From assembly GCF_963259705.1 (NCBI RefSeq), contig NC_081844.1, positions 18,647,715 through 18,711,714 on the forward strand: 64,000 nucleotides of DNA. Reading direction: 5' to 3'. Under the pieces are notes generated by a model, which saw nothing but the letters and a program-made list of their open reading frames with translations, was not told the DNA's origin and ran no database searches. The position numbers were made by a program, and so were the translations under genes. Origin of the DNA: Myotis daubentonii. Taxonomy: Eukaryota; Chordata; Mammalia; Chiroptera; Vespertilionidae. Below, one piece after another: positions 43,191-58,007 of the stretch (position 1 is its first letter; each line of letters starts with the position of its first letter).

Positions 43191-44015
43191 AAAACAGTTG
43201 TTTTGTGCACAAAGTCTCATGTACATGCTCAAATATACAGAGGTCGTCCAACATGGTGACAGACACAGTTTCAGGTGCACTTCCCCCAACACACATGACC
43301 TCCCACACACACTCAGTTACCTCTACTTGCACCCTCACACACCCACACCATTTCTCTTAAAATATCTCTCCCAGGGCCTTCAGAGGTGAGCATTTACAAA
43401 ACTGTCTGGGGCTTGTCACCTCATCAATAATACATGAACCTCATGCATATGCAAGTAGGGGTTTGCAGGGGGGGGGGTGGCAGGAGGAAGAGGGGTGTGT
43501 GTATATGTGTGTCCATCCCTTCTCACAACCACCTTCTGTCTCAGTAGACACTGAGTGAGGGTGAGTTTGCCAGTGGGCATTTGTGTGTGTTAGTGCCTGG
43601 GTGTGCTGTGTCCAGGTGAGGATATCCATGAGGTTTGCCCTGTAGTATGTGGACTTGTGCGCAGGTCCCTAGAAGCTCTGTGCATTGGGTGGAGCAGAGA
43701 GGACACCCTGTGGTCTCTGGATGTGTGGGTCTGAGTGCCCCTTGGCAGGGAGTCAGGGCGTATATGAGTACATAGGTGTGATCATGGAACGCCTCAGAGG
43801 AGAAAAGAAACCAGCTCAATACATCATCCCAGGCTGCCCCTTCTGGACCGAACTCCCCGCCAGTGTCTCCCCTTTCCAATTCTGCACACAGACCACATCT
43901 CGAACCCCCACACCCCGGTCCACACTGTCAATCACATGGAGAGGAACGTTGTTGTACACACGGGACACAAACACAGCCATACACCCCAGACTCAGAGCCC
44001 AGGAGAGAGAAAGAG

Positions 44016-44044
44016 CCACACACACACACACACACACACACACA
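44016..44044 (+). repeat. (CA)n microsatellite
   Basis: About 14 CA dinucleotides, inside a wider CA-rich 1 kb of NCAN intron 1 (43200-44200). Confidence 0.95.
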
Positions 44045-45559
44045 GATTCACAATGACATTAACAAAGAGAGACAATATGGGCACTGACAAGGCAGGCAGA
44101 CGTCTTCTGCACAAAGACACACACCCATATTCTCAGGCTCCCCACATAAACCCCTTGTTGAGGCCACATCGTTAGACACAGCTCCTCACACACACACATG
44201 GCAATGCCAGCCCCTGGCCCAGCCCAGGTTGGATAACGGTGGCTTTGGTGACTGATGGGCACACATCATTTTGCCACCTGGTGTTGTGGCCCCTGGCACG
44301 AGTTTCCAGACAAAGACAATCTGTCACATTAGACTCACAGAGGATCCCAGACACCCTCCCCGCCCCCCCCCCCCGCCGGGTACATACCCTCTCCTAGCAG
44401 GAGGTAGACACACACAAAGCCCCCACCTCCTGGGGGGTCATCTTACATGTGGGAGTGGCCAGAAGTAAGAGAGGCTGCTGGGTTCTGGGGTCCCATGGTC
44501 TGCCCACCCTTCTTCCCTGCCCTTCCCCCAAGTCCCCCGCTGGGGCCCAGCGCCAACCCTCTCCTCAGCCTGGCTGTCTCCCATTAATGCTATTGAAAGG
44601 AACAAAGCCCTGTGCACAGGGATGGGGGTTGCTGCTGCCCAGGCTGGGGCTGGGGTCCCAGCCCCCTACTTCCTAGCAGTTGTGCCTCCAAACCCAACGA
44701 GGACTTCCACATGCAACCATATGGACAGATGGAACTGAAGGGTGAGGCAAGGGTCCGTGCCTGGCTGCGAGGACACCGTCAGATATGGAGGTGCTTGTGG
44801 CAGCCCCTCATGGAACTGGTGCCCCTCACCGGTCCTGGGGATCCGTAACTTGTACTTTCGGGGGCTCTGATCCAGTATTCACCTGGGAAACCCAATTTGC
44901 TCCCTGGGAGAGGGACAGCACCCCGACTCCAGGTCTGAGGGAACAACAGGGACCACCTTGGGATGGGGCCCCCAGAGCATTCTCCCTGAGTCAGGATGTG
45001 TTGCTAGGACATGGGCCAAAAGGACAGGACACTGCGGGGCACTCCTTCCCCTTGGTCTCAGTGCAGACCCTGCCATCAGGCTAAGACTGATATGGGGCCC
45101 CTTCCCGCTGCGGTCCAGCCTGGCACCCTTCATTCATCTGCAAATTGGGAATCCCCACTTAAAATCCTGGGGTGGCTCAGCTCAGACACTGGGGTGCCCT
45201 GTCTCAGAGTCCCCACACAGCCTCTCGGTGTCCCCCTCTTCTCTCTAGACTCGGTGTCCCTCCTCTGGCCTTGGTTCCCAGTGCCCCCTCCCCAATTCTG
45301 AGACCCACGCCTAACCAGGCCCCTTCCCCACCAAGGGATCAGTTCCGGATTCCCTAGACAGCCTTACCCCCAAATCCCAGCTCCTCTGACATTCCCAAGC
45401 CCCCTCCCAGTTTGGGTTTCCTCCCCAGCCCAGGGTTCCCTTTCTCCCTTCCCCGGAGCCCCCTCCCCATTCTGGGGGCGTCTCTCCGATCCCAGGCTCC
45501 CTCCCCAATCCCGAGGACCTCTCCCCCAGCCTAGCCCATTCCCTGCGACGGACCCCCAC

Positions 45560-45740
45560 CTGGCTCCTAGCTCGGATGCATCCCGGGGCGGTCGCCCGCC
45601 CGGCACAAAGGACGCTCAGCTTGGCTCAGACGCGCCAGGTCCAGCCCCTGCGCCCTGCGCTCCGCTCACCCCAGCACAGCCTCAGCGCTTATAAAGGGGC
45701 CGCGGGGCTGTTCTGCGCATGCGCCCATGCCAGCCCGAGG
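45560..45740 (-). promoter_or_regulatory. NCAN: NCAN promoter and non-coding exon 1
   Basis: On the minus strand a TATA-like CTTTATAA (complement of 45689-45696) in GC-rich surroundings would place the transcription start near 45660. A consensus donor GAGCCAG/GTGGGGG follows, with the exon's low end at 45560. The next exon is the ATG exon at 41591-41512, giving a 4-kb first intron. Exon 1 is non-coding and inferred. Confidence 0.55.
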
Positions 45741-46292
45741 CCTCCGGCTGCGAGAGGGAGGAGCCCCCTCAGACTAAAACTCCCTCCCCATTCCTTCCAC
45801 TGCTTGCCCCACCCTGGGGAAGACTGCGCTTCACTTTCCCCCCAGGAGCCAAGTTCAGTGTCTCCAGAAGTTCCATGGTGGGCATGCCCCATGCACAGAT
45901 GGGGAAACTGAGCCCCAGGGACACAAAGTTACTCCCAAGGTCACGTGGAGGGGGAGGACGAGCTGGGATTCTAACCCTGGCCCGCCTGACTCTCCAGGGC
46001 TCATGCTTGAAGCAGTTTTGATTAGTTACTATTTTACTCCGTTTAAAGAGAGGAAGCCGAGACTCAGAGAGTAAGCAGGTCCCTGGGTTCCACAGCCGGT
46101 AAGAGACACGCAAGGTGGAATCTCAGGTGTGTCGCACCCAGAGCTGCTGTTACCAGCTCCAGCCAGAACTTACCATTCATTCCTTCCTTTGTCCAATCAG
46201 CAGTTATGGAGCACCTGCTGTGGACGAGGTACTGTGGTCACAGGGGGCATGGGCGTGGGCAGGGAGGTACTAATCTGAAAAAGCCTAGAATC

Positions 46293-46495
46293 GCCGAAAC
46301 CGGTTTGGCTCGGTGGATAGAGCGTCGGCCTGCGGACTGAGGGGTCCCAGGTTCGATTCTGGTCAAGGGCATGTACCTTGGTTGCTGGCACATCCCCAGT
46401 AGGTGGTGTGCAGGAGGCAGCTGATCGATGTTTCTAGCTCTCTATCTCTCTCCCTTCCTCTGTAGAAAATCAATAAAATATATTAAAAAAAAAAA
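46293..46495 (+). mobile_element. Ves SINE with target-site duplication
   Basis: Flanked by an exact 16-bp duplication, gaaaaagcctagaatc, at 46277-46292 and 46496-46511. The head carries 'ggtttggctcggtggatagagcg' and the tail 'aaaatcaataaaatatatt' plus A-run. Confidence 0.95.
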
Positions 46496-46511
46496 GAAAA
46501 AGCCTAGAATC

Positions 46512-46900
46512 CACACAGAGGCATATTACTCAGCTATAAAAAGGGATGAAGCTCTGACACATGCTACAATGTGGGTGAACCTTGAAAACATGCTGAGAGA
46601 GAGAAGTCAGATACAAAAGGTCACATGTTTTATGATCCTGTTTATATGAAATGTCCAGAACAGGCAAATCCACACAGGGACAGAAAGTGGATTAGTGGTC
46701 ACCAGGGGGCTGGGGGAGGAGGGATGGGAGGTGACTGCTAATGGGTACAGGGTCTCCTTCTGGGATGGTGAAATGTTCTAGAACTAGACAGAGGTGATGG
46801 CTGCATAATAAGGTGAATATACTCAATGCCATTGAATTGTACACTTTGAAATGTTAAATTTTATGTTCTATGTATTTTGCCACAATGAAAGAAAAATGGA
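46512..46900 (+). mobile_element. L1 3'-end fragment
   Basis: 'acacatgctacaatgtggg', 'gaaatgtccagaacaggcaaat', 'gtggattagtggtcaccag' and 'actcaatgccattgaattgta' follow the L1M 3' UTR in sense. Confidence 0.8.
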
Positions 46901-49571
46901 AATGAAGGGGGACAAAAACGTAAAGAGATCAGCCCCTTCCCCTGCCTTCCTTCCCATGGTCCTAGTCTCTCAGGACTGACAACGGACTGCACTGGACAGA
47001 GGGTCTGTGTGTCCACCAAGAGTCCTGCGTCTGTGTTTATGTATGTGTGTTCTCATATCTCTGGGGGTGGGTCTCAGATTGGTGGGGGGACAAATAGATG
47101 TTTTCAGCTAAATTACCAGAGTGGTGGTGGGAATGAGTGAAGGGTAAGGGAAGACTCCTGGGAGGCAAGATTGCCCAGGCTTCCTCTTGTGTCAATTCCC
47201 AGGCTGGAGGTGGATGGTCCTTTGCTGTCTGACTCCTCATCACAGAGGTCAGGGATCATGCTGATGTGCCTACAGGTGGCAGGCTTGTGTGACAGAGTGC
47301 GGCGGGGGCCTGGGGTCTGGGTGTGGTTGTGTGATCTGCATGGGAGCAGGCAGCTTGGTCTTCACAAGTCCTGCATTCAAATCCCTCACTCTTCACTTCT
47401 CCTAACAGCGTGAGTCTGGGTCAGCCGTTTCGTTTATCTATGCCTCAACTTAGAAAGACTTCCCTGCCTAAAACAGGGATAATTAAGAGTCCTTACTGTA
47501 CAGGGTTGCTAGGGGAATGAGATGGGAAGTAAATAGACAAGATGGCAGCTGCTATCATGCTGCTGCCCACTTTCCAGCTGGGAAAACTGAGGTTCAGGGG
47601 GAAGGATTATGGTTGCACAGTATGGGTCAGATGGGAGCCCAGGTCTGTGGCCTCAGAGCCAAACTTACCCCCACTTCTAACTCTCCCACTCCTCCACTCC
47701 CTCCCCCTCTGCCCACCTCATGGGCCCCCTGGCTGGTGCCAGGGCTAAGCTTAGAGGGGCTGGCCCGGGGCCCAGGGGTGGGCTGTTGCCGGGGGCTTGA
47801 ATGAGGCAACCTTGCCTGGGAATCTGCTGGGCTGAAAGAGCTATTCTATTTATAGACCTGCACTGGGATTGGGTGAGCCAGCCCCCAGCCCAGAGGGCCT
47901 TCTCGGTCCCCCCCACACTGGGGCCCCAGGCCAAGGGCTGCTGTGAGTGGGTGCAGGGAGCAGAGGAGGAAGCTGGTGGGCCAGAGCAGGCTGGACCCTC
48001 CAAAAGATCTAGGTCTCAGGGGTGGACGGTGTCGCCCAAGTGCCTCTCAACATACCCAAGGTGACATACAGACACGGCACATGAAACCAGATTCATATCT
48101 GTCATATACAGTGTCACAAACAACCGAAACACACAATCACATCCCAGACACACAGTGACTGCACAGAGGGCTCATAGACAACCACACCTGACGAGGCCAC
48201 ATATAAGTGACACAGGCCACACACAGCCTCCCACCGCCATACACAAGTCATGCCTGCTGCACAGCCAAACTCACAGCTATGAGTCTGGCCCCATCTAGAG
48301 TCCCTTCACACTTAAACACCCACTGTGTCCACACACCTCTGTACCTCAGCCTTCCTGGCTGCCACAGACAGCTCACGTTTGTCCCATGTTGTTCACACTC
48401 AGCCATGTCTATAACTGTGGGCACACCTACAGCCAGCCAGCACCCAATCATGATCACCTGGCACCATGTCACCAACATGGAGACATACAGTCCTCCCAGG
48501 GCCACACTCAGCAAAGCCACTCAACCTCACCCTAGTCATGGCTCAGGGTGTTCCCACATGAGCTCAGCTCAGTCCCTTCACGCCCAGCCATCCCTCCCAC
48601 TCCCACTGTTGCCCCCTCTTACCCAGACTCCCAGGCTCACATCCTGTCAGAACTGACAAGTGCAGCTGGCACTGAGGGAGCATCTGTCTATTCTGAGCCA
48701 GGCCTGCTGGCCCCAGGCAGACCCCAGCGAATAAATCAGACTCGGACCTGTCCCTAGGGTGCTGCTGGCCAGGGACCTCATCACACTCGCCCTCAAAGAC
48801 TCTCCAGGCTGGGGCCTTGGGACAGCCATTAAACCTATTCCCCGGGGGGAAACCAAGGCTCAAAGCTATTTAAGGGCCTCTCCCTGCCCTACTCAAGGAT
48901 AACAAACTCTTGAGAAGTGCGACCTGTTTTCTGTCAGGGGTGGGGCTGCCTTCCCAGAGAGAGTCCCTGCTGACCCATACTTGCTGTGTGACTTCAACAA
49001 ATCCCTGACCCCCTCTGGGCCTCCATTTCTTCTCCTGAAAAAAATACAGAACTCAGCCCAGTGAAAGGAACTCCGGAGTCAGACGAGGGTTTGAATCCTG
49101 GTTCGCCTGGGTGACCTTAGCCAAACGACTTGGCTTTTCTGTGCCTCCGTTTCCCTCAGTGAACCAGAGTGGCAGTGCCTGGTTCTTCTAGAGTGCCCTC
49201 TGCTCCATCCCTTAGGCGGAGTGGGGAGGGAGTGCCCAGTCTCTCCTCACTCTGGCAAATGAATGGACCACTCTTGGCTGCCCTGCTGGGAGCTTACAGC
49301 TGGTAATTCCTTGGAGAAACAGGAAGCTCTTTCATGCCCAGGCGCCAGTGGGGAGAGGAGGTGGGAAGAGGGTATGAGCTGGCTTCAACCCAGTGGGCAA
49401 GGTGGCTCCATGCCAAGACCAGGAGTGGTGTGGAGGGCCCTGGGGAAAGCATATCCTTGGCCCCAGTGGCTGTACCCTCAGCTGTAAAATGTAGGTGACA
49501 TGGACTAGCACAGCAGGTTTCATGAGCCAGTGGATGGAGATAAAACATTGCTTCAAGTTAAATACAGGGTG

Positions 49572-49785
49572 CGCTCTAGCTGGTTTGGCTCAGTGGATAG
49601 AGCTTTGGCTTGTGGACTGAAGGGTCCCAGGTCAAGGGCATATGCCCGGATTGCAGGCTCAATCCCCAGTAGGGGGCAGGAGACAGCTGATCAACGATTC
49701 TCTCTCATCATTGATGTTTCTCTCTCTCTCTCTCTCTCTCTCCCTTCCTCTCTGAAATCAATAAAAATATATTTTAAAAAATAAA
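49572..49785 (+). mobile_element. Ves SINE with target-site duplication
   Basis: Flanked by an exact 13-bp duplication, taaatacagggtg, at 49559-49571 and 49786-49798. The B-box region is partly deleted ('cccaggtcaagggc'), and the tail contains an expanded TC run. Confidence 0.94.
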
Positions 49786-50615
49786 TAAATACAGGGTGAG
49801 TTCTCAACAAAGGTCACTGTTGTCATATGTCATCCTAAAGAGCCTACTAAATCCCCCAGCAGTTCTAGAAATAGAATTCCCTCACCAGTTCACAGGTGAG
49901 GAGACAGGCTCAGAGGTCCACATGCTTGTTCACAATCACACAGCCAGTTAGTGAGGGGCCCAGCCAGGATTTGAGCTGGACCTGACAAGGTCCATGCTCT
50001 TCCTAACTTCCTCTGGGGGAGGTGTTTTTTTTTGCCACGTCCAACTCTGATCCTGAGACCAGCAGACTCAAGTCTGGATGGCACCAGCTCATGACTGAAT
50101 GCAGGAGATCCTGGCAGGCAAGGGCTGTTGGGGCAGCCCTTCCACTAGTGTCCCAGTTTCCCATCCAGCACCCCCTCCTGGGGCAGGCGTGGGCAGAGAC
50201 CAGTAGGATGCCAGGAGGACCATTCCCCCAGCCCTTGAAGAAAGAGGCTGGGCCCCAGACTATTCAGTGGAAGCCAGGAACCACAGCCTCCTGGCAATGG
50301 CTGGTCTGTCTCAGAACCCTCCATTCATGCAGATCAGATGGTGTCCTGCCCTTTCTCAAACACCTTCTGTGACTGCTCTGAGCTCAGCAGGATCTGGCTC
50401 CACATATTTTATTCAAATTTATGGTCTTTGGTTATACTGTTCTCCCTGGCTGGACCCTACACCTCCCCACCGCAAGCCCCCAGATTTTTCTCACCCTGGT
50501 GAATTCCTACCCACCCATTAAGGTGTAGATACAATACCCTCTCTCCCAGGAAGCTCTCCTACCCCTGCTATCCTAGCACTATCTCTCTCCCTGGCTCAGC
50601 CCTGGCCCTATGGGG

Positions 50616-50616
<1 letters not shown>

Positions 50617-50667
<51 letters not shown>
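50617..50667 (+). repeat. (TG)n microsatellite
   Basis: About 25 uninterrupted TG dinucleotides. Confidence 0.98.
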
Positions 50668-50669
<2 letters not shown>

Positions 50670-51199
50670 CTCTGTATTACCCAGATTGGGGGCTCATCAA
50701 GTGCAGGGATGGAACTGAGGCCTCTTACAATCCCTAACATCATCCAACACAGGGCTGGGCAGTAGGGAGTGGCAGTTGTTTAGTGAATCAGTGAACCAGA
50801 TCTTTAGCCTGGTACCTGAAGCTTTGTGTAATCTGGTTTGGCAAACTCCTGTTCATCCTTCAAAACCCACTTCACATGCCCCCTCCTACAAAAAGCCTGT
50901 CCCAGGCAGCATTTACTGGGAAGACGGATTTGAAGGCCCGGCCTCCTGTGTTTCAGCCAGGACACAGGAGGCTGATGAAGACTTCTTGTACCTGCAATAT
51001 CATGACCTCTTCCTTTGCTTCTGGGGGGCAGTCAGGTACATGGGTTTCCAGGTTGCGTTAGCAGTTAGATGGATTTGGCAGACTTCCCCAGTTAGAATCA
51101 CATCATTATAAGAAGTATCTCGATTTCCAAAACCAGTGCTCTGTACCTGCGGGCACCAAAGGACAGTGTCCCACATACAGTTGTTTTTAGGTGCCCGCC

Positions 51200-51640
51200 T
51201 TAACCCAATCACTGGGCGCGAGCCCTTTAAGAGGCGGGCACTCAGGGGCGGGGCTCAAGTCAAACCCCGCCCCCGTGAGCGACGGCGCCGCGGCCGAAGC
51301 CTCTGCTTCTGCGCGGTCTCCGCGCGGTTCCGGGGTCCAGATTTTGGTTCTTTTTTCCGAAAGAAACAGAGCCTCGGAGCCGGAGCGACCGCCCGCCAAA
51401 CCCACAGGACAAACCCCTGGTCTCGAGTCATTGGCAAAATCCCCAATTTTTCCGGCAAGCGGGTGATCAAGGCGACATTTAGGGCTGGGAAGGGTGGGTG
51501 GTGCCGGTTCTGGTCCCGTGCTGCAGGCGAGGGCGTTCCAGCTCAGAGGCGTGGACTGTCTCGCTATTGTGGCTGCGCTGGCGCGGGATTCGAACCCGTG
51601 CCGAGCCCAACTCTGAACCCTGAGGTCTTGTGGAGCTAAA
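51200..51640 (+). promoter_or_regulatory. NR2C2AP: NR2C2AP promoter and 5' UTR
   Basis: CpG-rich, with CCAAT at about 51205, GC boxes GGGGCGGGGC (51246-51255) and CCCCGCCCCC (51266-51275), and no TATA box. It ends at the NR2C2AP ATG (51641). A perfect Pol III B-box consensus lies on the opposite strand at 51586-51596. Confidence 0.6.
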
Positions 51641-52730
51641 ATGACCCACTCGTTGGTTTGTGCAGACACCGTGAGCAGGTGAGGCCTGAGGAGGTGGGGG
51701 CGGGCAGCAGTGGTCCCTTCCTCAGCTTGGGGTGCAGCTCTCTTTGGATAGAGCACGGGGCTTGTGAAGCCGGTGGCGAGGAGGGGCGGATGGTGGGGGC
51801 CGGGCCCTCGGGGCTGGGTCCAGCCCCTCTCCTCGCCCTGATTCTGGTGCCTCCAGGGTGAGTTCGGTTCTGAATCGCAACACCCGGCAGTTTGGAAAGA
51901 AGCACCTGTTCGACCAGGACGAGGAGACGTGCTGGAACTCGGACCAGGTGAGCTCTCCACCCGTTGTGTGAACCAGATTCAGGGGTCCAGGGTGCCTTGA
52001 GAACTCCCGGGCACCACAGTTGGCCAGGAGGGAACATGGGCTGAGTCCTGCCCCCACCAATGAGAGAATAGCACTGCTTTGAGCCTGAATGGACTGTGGG
52101 CCTCAGTTTCCCTGTCTGCTTCCAGGGCCCCTCCCAGTGGGTGGTCCTAGAGTTCCCCCAGCGCATCCGTGTCTCCCAGCTGCAGATCCAGTTCCAGGGG
52201 GGTTTCTCCAGTCGCCGGGGCTGCCTAGAAGGTACTGGGAGGCCCTGGAAGAGGGGGAGAAGGGGTCGCAGGGGACACCCTGGCCTCCCAGTCTGCCTCT
52301 CTCCCTGCTGCAGGTTCTCAGAGGAGTGAGGCTCTCACTAAGATTGTGGACTTCTACCCTGAAGACAACAACTCCATTCAGATATCCTAGCCGGGCTTCT
52401 GGGGTGGGGGTGGTCTGTGCCTCTGAAAGCTGCCGGCGGTGTGTGTGACCTCCAGCAAGCGGCCTCCAGGCCTGCGTTACTTCATCTGTGAGATGGGCTG
52501 ATGGTAATCTGTTCTGTGTGAGTCTCAGGGACCTACAGCACGTCTGAGCCGGGACTGGGTAGGGGTTGCAGACAGTTAAACGGTAAGCCGTTTCCCTTGA
52601 CTGCTATGCTCACACCTTTCCTGTACCGGCTGCTGAAGTGGACCAGCTGAAGGTAACATTTGAGGACCTCACTGACTTCTTTGGCCGCGTGGTCATCTAC
52701 CACCTGAGAGTGCTGGGGGAGAAGGTGTGA
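51641..52730 (+). CDS. NR2C2AP: NR2C2AP, nuclear receptor 2C2-associated protein (TRA16)
   Basis: Five coding exons: 51641-51678, 51857-51947, 52126-52231, 52314-52381 and 52614-52730. They give 139 aa, the same as human, starting MTHSLVCADTVSR and ending VLGEKV. The family is reported to bind the orphan nuclear receptor TR4 (NR2C2) and repress its activity. The protein is a small single domain with a galactose-binding-like beta fold suggested by family knowledge, with no signal peptide or membrane segment. Introns 1-3 are GT-AG. Intron 4 is AT-AC with U12 features, because only joining CAG at 52381 to ACC at 52614 restores the conserved QTFPVPAAEVD stretch in frame. The gene ends 215 bp from the stop codon of the convergent RFXANK. 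No canonical poly(A) hexamer was found close downstream. Confidence 0.96.
52382..52613 (+). other. NR2C2AP: U12-type AT-AC intron (NR2C2AP intron 4)
   Basis: The donor is ATATCCTAGC (consensus ATATCCTTT) and the acceptor ends CTCAC at 52609-52613. A branch-site match TCCCTTGAC at 52593-52601 (consensus TTCCTTRAC, 8 of 9) puts the branch A at 52600, 13 nt from the acceptor end, within the U12 range. The intron is phase 0 and 232 nt long. If retained, translation would add Ile-Ser and stop. Confidence 0.88.
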
Positions 52731-52802
52731 GGCCCCTGGGCAGCCGCCGCCTCCAGGAAACCCTCATGGAAGCACAGCACAGTCCTTCAAGTTCGGCACA
52801 GG

Positions 52803-52808
52803 TTTATT
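52803..52808 (-). terminator. RFXANK polyadenylation signal
   Basis: AATAAA on the minus strand (TTTATT on plus), 138 nt after the RFXANK stop codon. Cleavage near 52785 would leave the RFXANK and NR2C2AP 3' ends less than 60 bp apart. Confidence 0.75.
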
Positions 52809-52945
52809 GGTTTCTGCTGGGAAGGATCCCTCCCACCATCTGTCCAGGAGCTGCCTTTGAAGCCAGTTCTGGGTTCCCCCAACTCTGGGTCGACCACTTT
52901 GTTCCCTGAGTGTCTGAGTCCCTGGGCGGGGGGGGGGGGGGGCCT

Positions 52946-56578
<3,633 letters not shown>

Positions 56579-56779
56579 GGGGGGCGAGGGGAGGAGAGAG
56601 CCCCTAAAGGGGAGAGATGACAAGACTTGTGAACAATTCTTACGAAGTTAGGTGCCAGCTGCATAACTGGTCTTACACAGCGAGGGTGGATAAACTCAGG
56701 CTCAGCAGGGAAATTAAATCACAGTCCAATTCCTTTTCAGGCCCACTCTCCACCACCACCAGGACACATCCAACAGTCA

Positions 56780-56995
56780 TTGCTTAGAAGTCCTGGCTCT
56801 GAGGTCAACTATCTGGCTTGGAATCCTTCCACTTACAGGCTCTGAGAACTTGGGCACATGCCTTACCTACTCTGAACTTGTATCCTCATTAATAACACGG
56901 GGAAATGAGGTCTAAAAGAAGTCATATCTGTACATAGCTAAGCAGGGGGCCTGAAACCGGCAGAGCTTCATAAATGTTCGCTGTGGTTATTTTTT
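56780..56995 (+). mobile_element. MIR element
   Basis: 'ggctctgaggtcaactatc', 'tctgagaacttgggcacatg' and 'cctcattaataacacggggaaatgag' appear in MIR order, in the RFXANK 5' intron. Confidence 0.55.
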
Positions 56996-57089
56996 GCAGG
57001 GTGGTCCTCGGAATGACGAAGGGATCAACAAAGATGTAATTGGTTCCATCCCACCCGTCCCTCCAAGCCGATCCAGGAGGTTCACTCAC

Positions 57090-58007
57090 CTTCCACGAAC
57101 CTTCTCTGTCACCCCTCGCCGCAAGCCCGGATCCCCCAAAACTTGGAGGCCCAATTCACAAACTTTTCCCCTCCAATTGATGTAGCGGGGAGCAAGCTGG
57201 AGCCTCGATAGTCAGCGCTCTGGCTTCTTCTGCCGGGACAGAGAGCAACTTGATACTCGACCACTACCCCCACCCCAGAGGTCCCCCACTGCGCCTGCGC
57301 ACCCTACCCCCCAAAAGTGCGGAAGGGCAGGAGCAATAGGAGCTGCTTCTGGCCCTTTAAGGATTGGAGGGGGCGTGGTTTCCGCTGGAGTCCGAGCAGT
57401 GCAATTGCTCCTGTGCCTTCTAGTCCCGCGGGGTCAGAGAAGTGGGCGGGGCCTCAGAGGGCTCGGTGGATCTCATTGCGCCTGTTAGAAGCCAATCGGC
57501 TCTAGTGTGGGGCGGGAAGGCGGGGCTTTCTCCCTCGAGGGCAAGAGGGCGGGAGCAGGCGGGGCGTCCAGGATTTAAAGGGGCGACTCCATGATCGTCC
57601 CCGTCAACCACAGTGCTCCCTCTGGGTGGTGGGGGCTCATGAACATGTGCAGGGATTTGATGGCAGTGAGGTGCAAAGAGGCCGTTACTACGGTCCGCAG
57701 TGAGCGGTGTGTAGAGCGTTCCCCAATTCATCCGCCCCTGGAAAAGGGGTTCTTCCCTTCCACGGTGTCCCTCCAGGAGCTTCATGGGGTCCTAGCCCCG
57801 CCTCACCTGCCTCCCGGTGTGGCCCCTTCCCCGGTCTCTCATTCACGGCCCCTATCCGGGTTTGGTAGAGATGGAGGAACGGAGGGCAGGCAATGGGTAC
57901 TGGAATAGTGGCAGGGCTTAGTGCGGTTTCGCAGGGGAAGGTTTAGGGAGCTGTCACCATCTCCAGCTTCCGGTTCCGGTTTTCAAGCTTAACGGGCCTC
58001 CGTCGCT
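57090..58007. promoter_or_regulatory. RFXANK-BORCS8 head-to-head promoter region
   Basis: RFXANK non-coding exon 1 (about 57090-57240, minus) and the BORCS8 start codon (58008, plus) face away from each other across about 770 bp of GC-rich DNA. Visible motifs are a CCAAT at about 57493, GC-rich boxes at 57368-57375 and 57446-57452, and a tandem ETS-type 'cttccggttccgg' at 57967-57979 just before the BORCS8 ATG. No TATA box is seen. Confidence 0.55.

Larger units (their letters stand above)
45740..51200. other. Intergenic region between NCAN and NR2C2AP
   Basis: I find no gene here. It holds MIR-like pieces (45890-46110, 47330-47540, 49060-49170, 49860-49990), two Ves SINEs, one L1 3' end, a GT microsatellite, and a CA-rich stretch at 48060-48500. 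NCAN and NR2C2AP diverge from this region, so enhancers are possible but not visible. Confidence 0.6.

Noticed and set aside
52382..52620. Conventional GT-AG splicing for NR2C2AP intron 4
   Set aside because: No GT donor near 52381 and AG acceptor near 52613 restores the conserved sequence; reading on gives an immediate stop (CAG ATA TCC TAG).
57591..57908. 105-codon frame upstream of BORCS8
   Set aside because: It lies in a GC-rich promoter region, with no similarity I recognise and no splice or UTR support.
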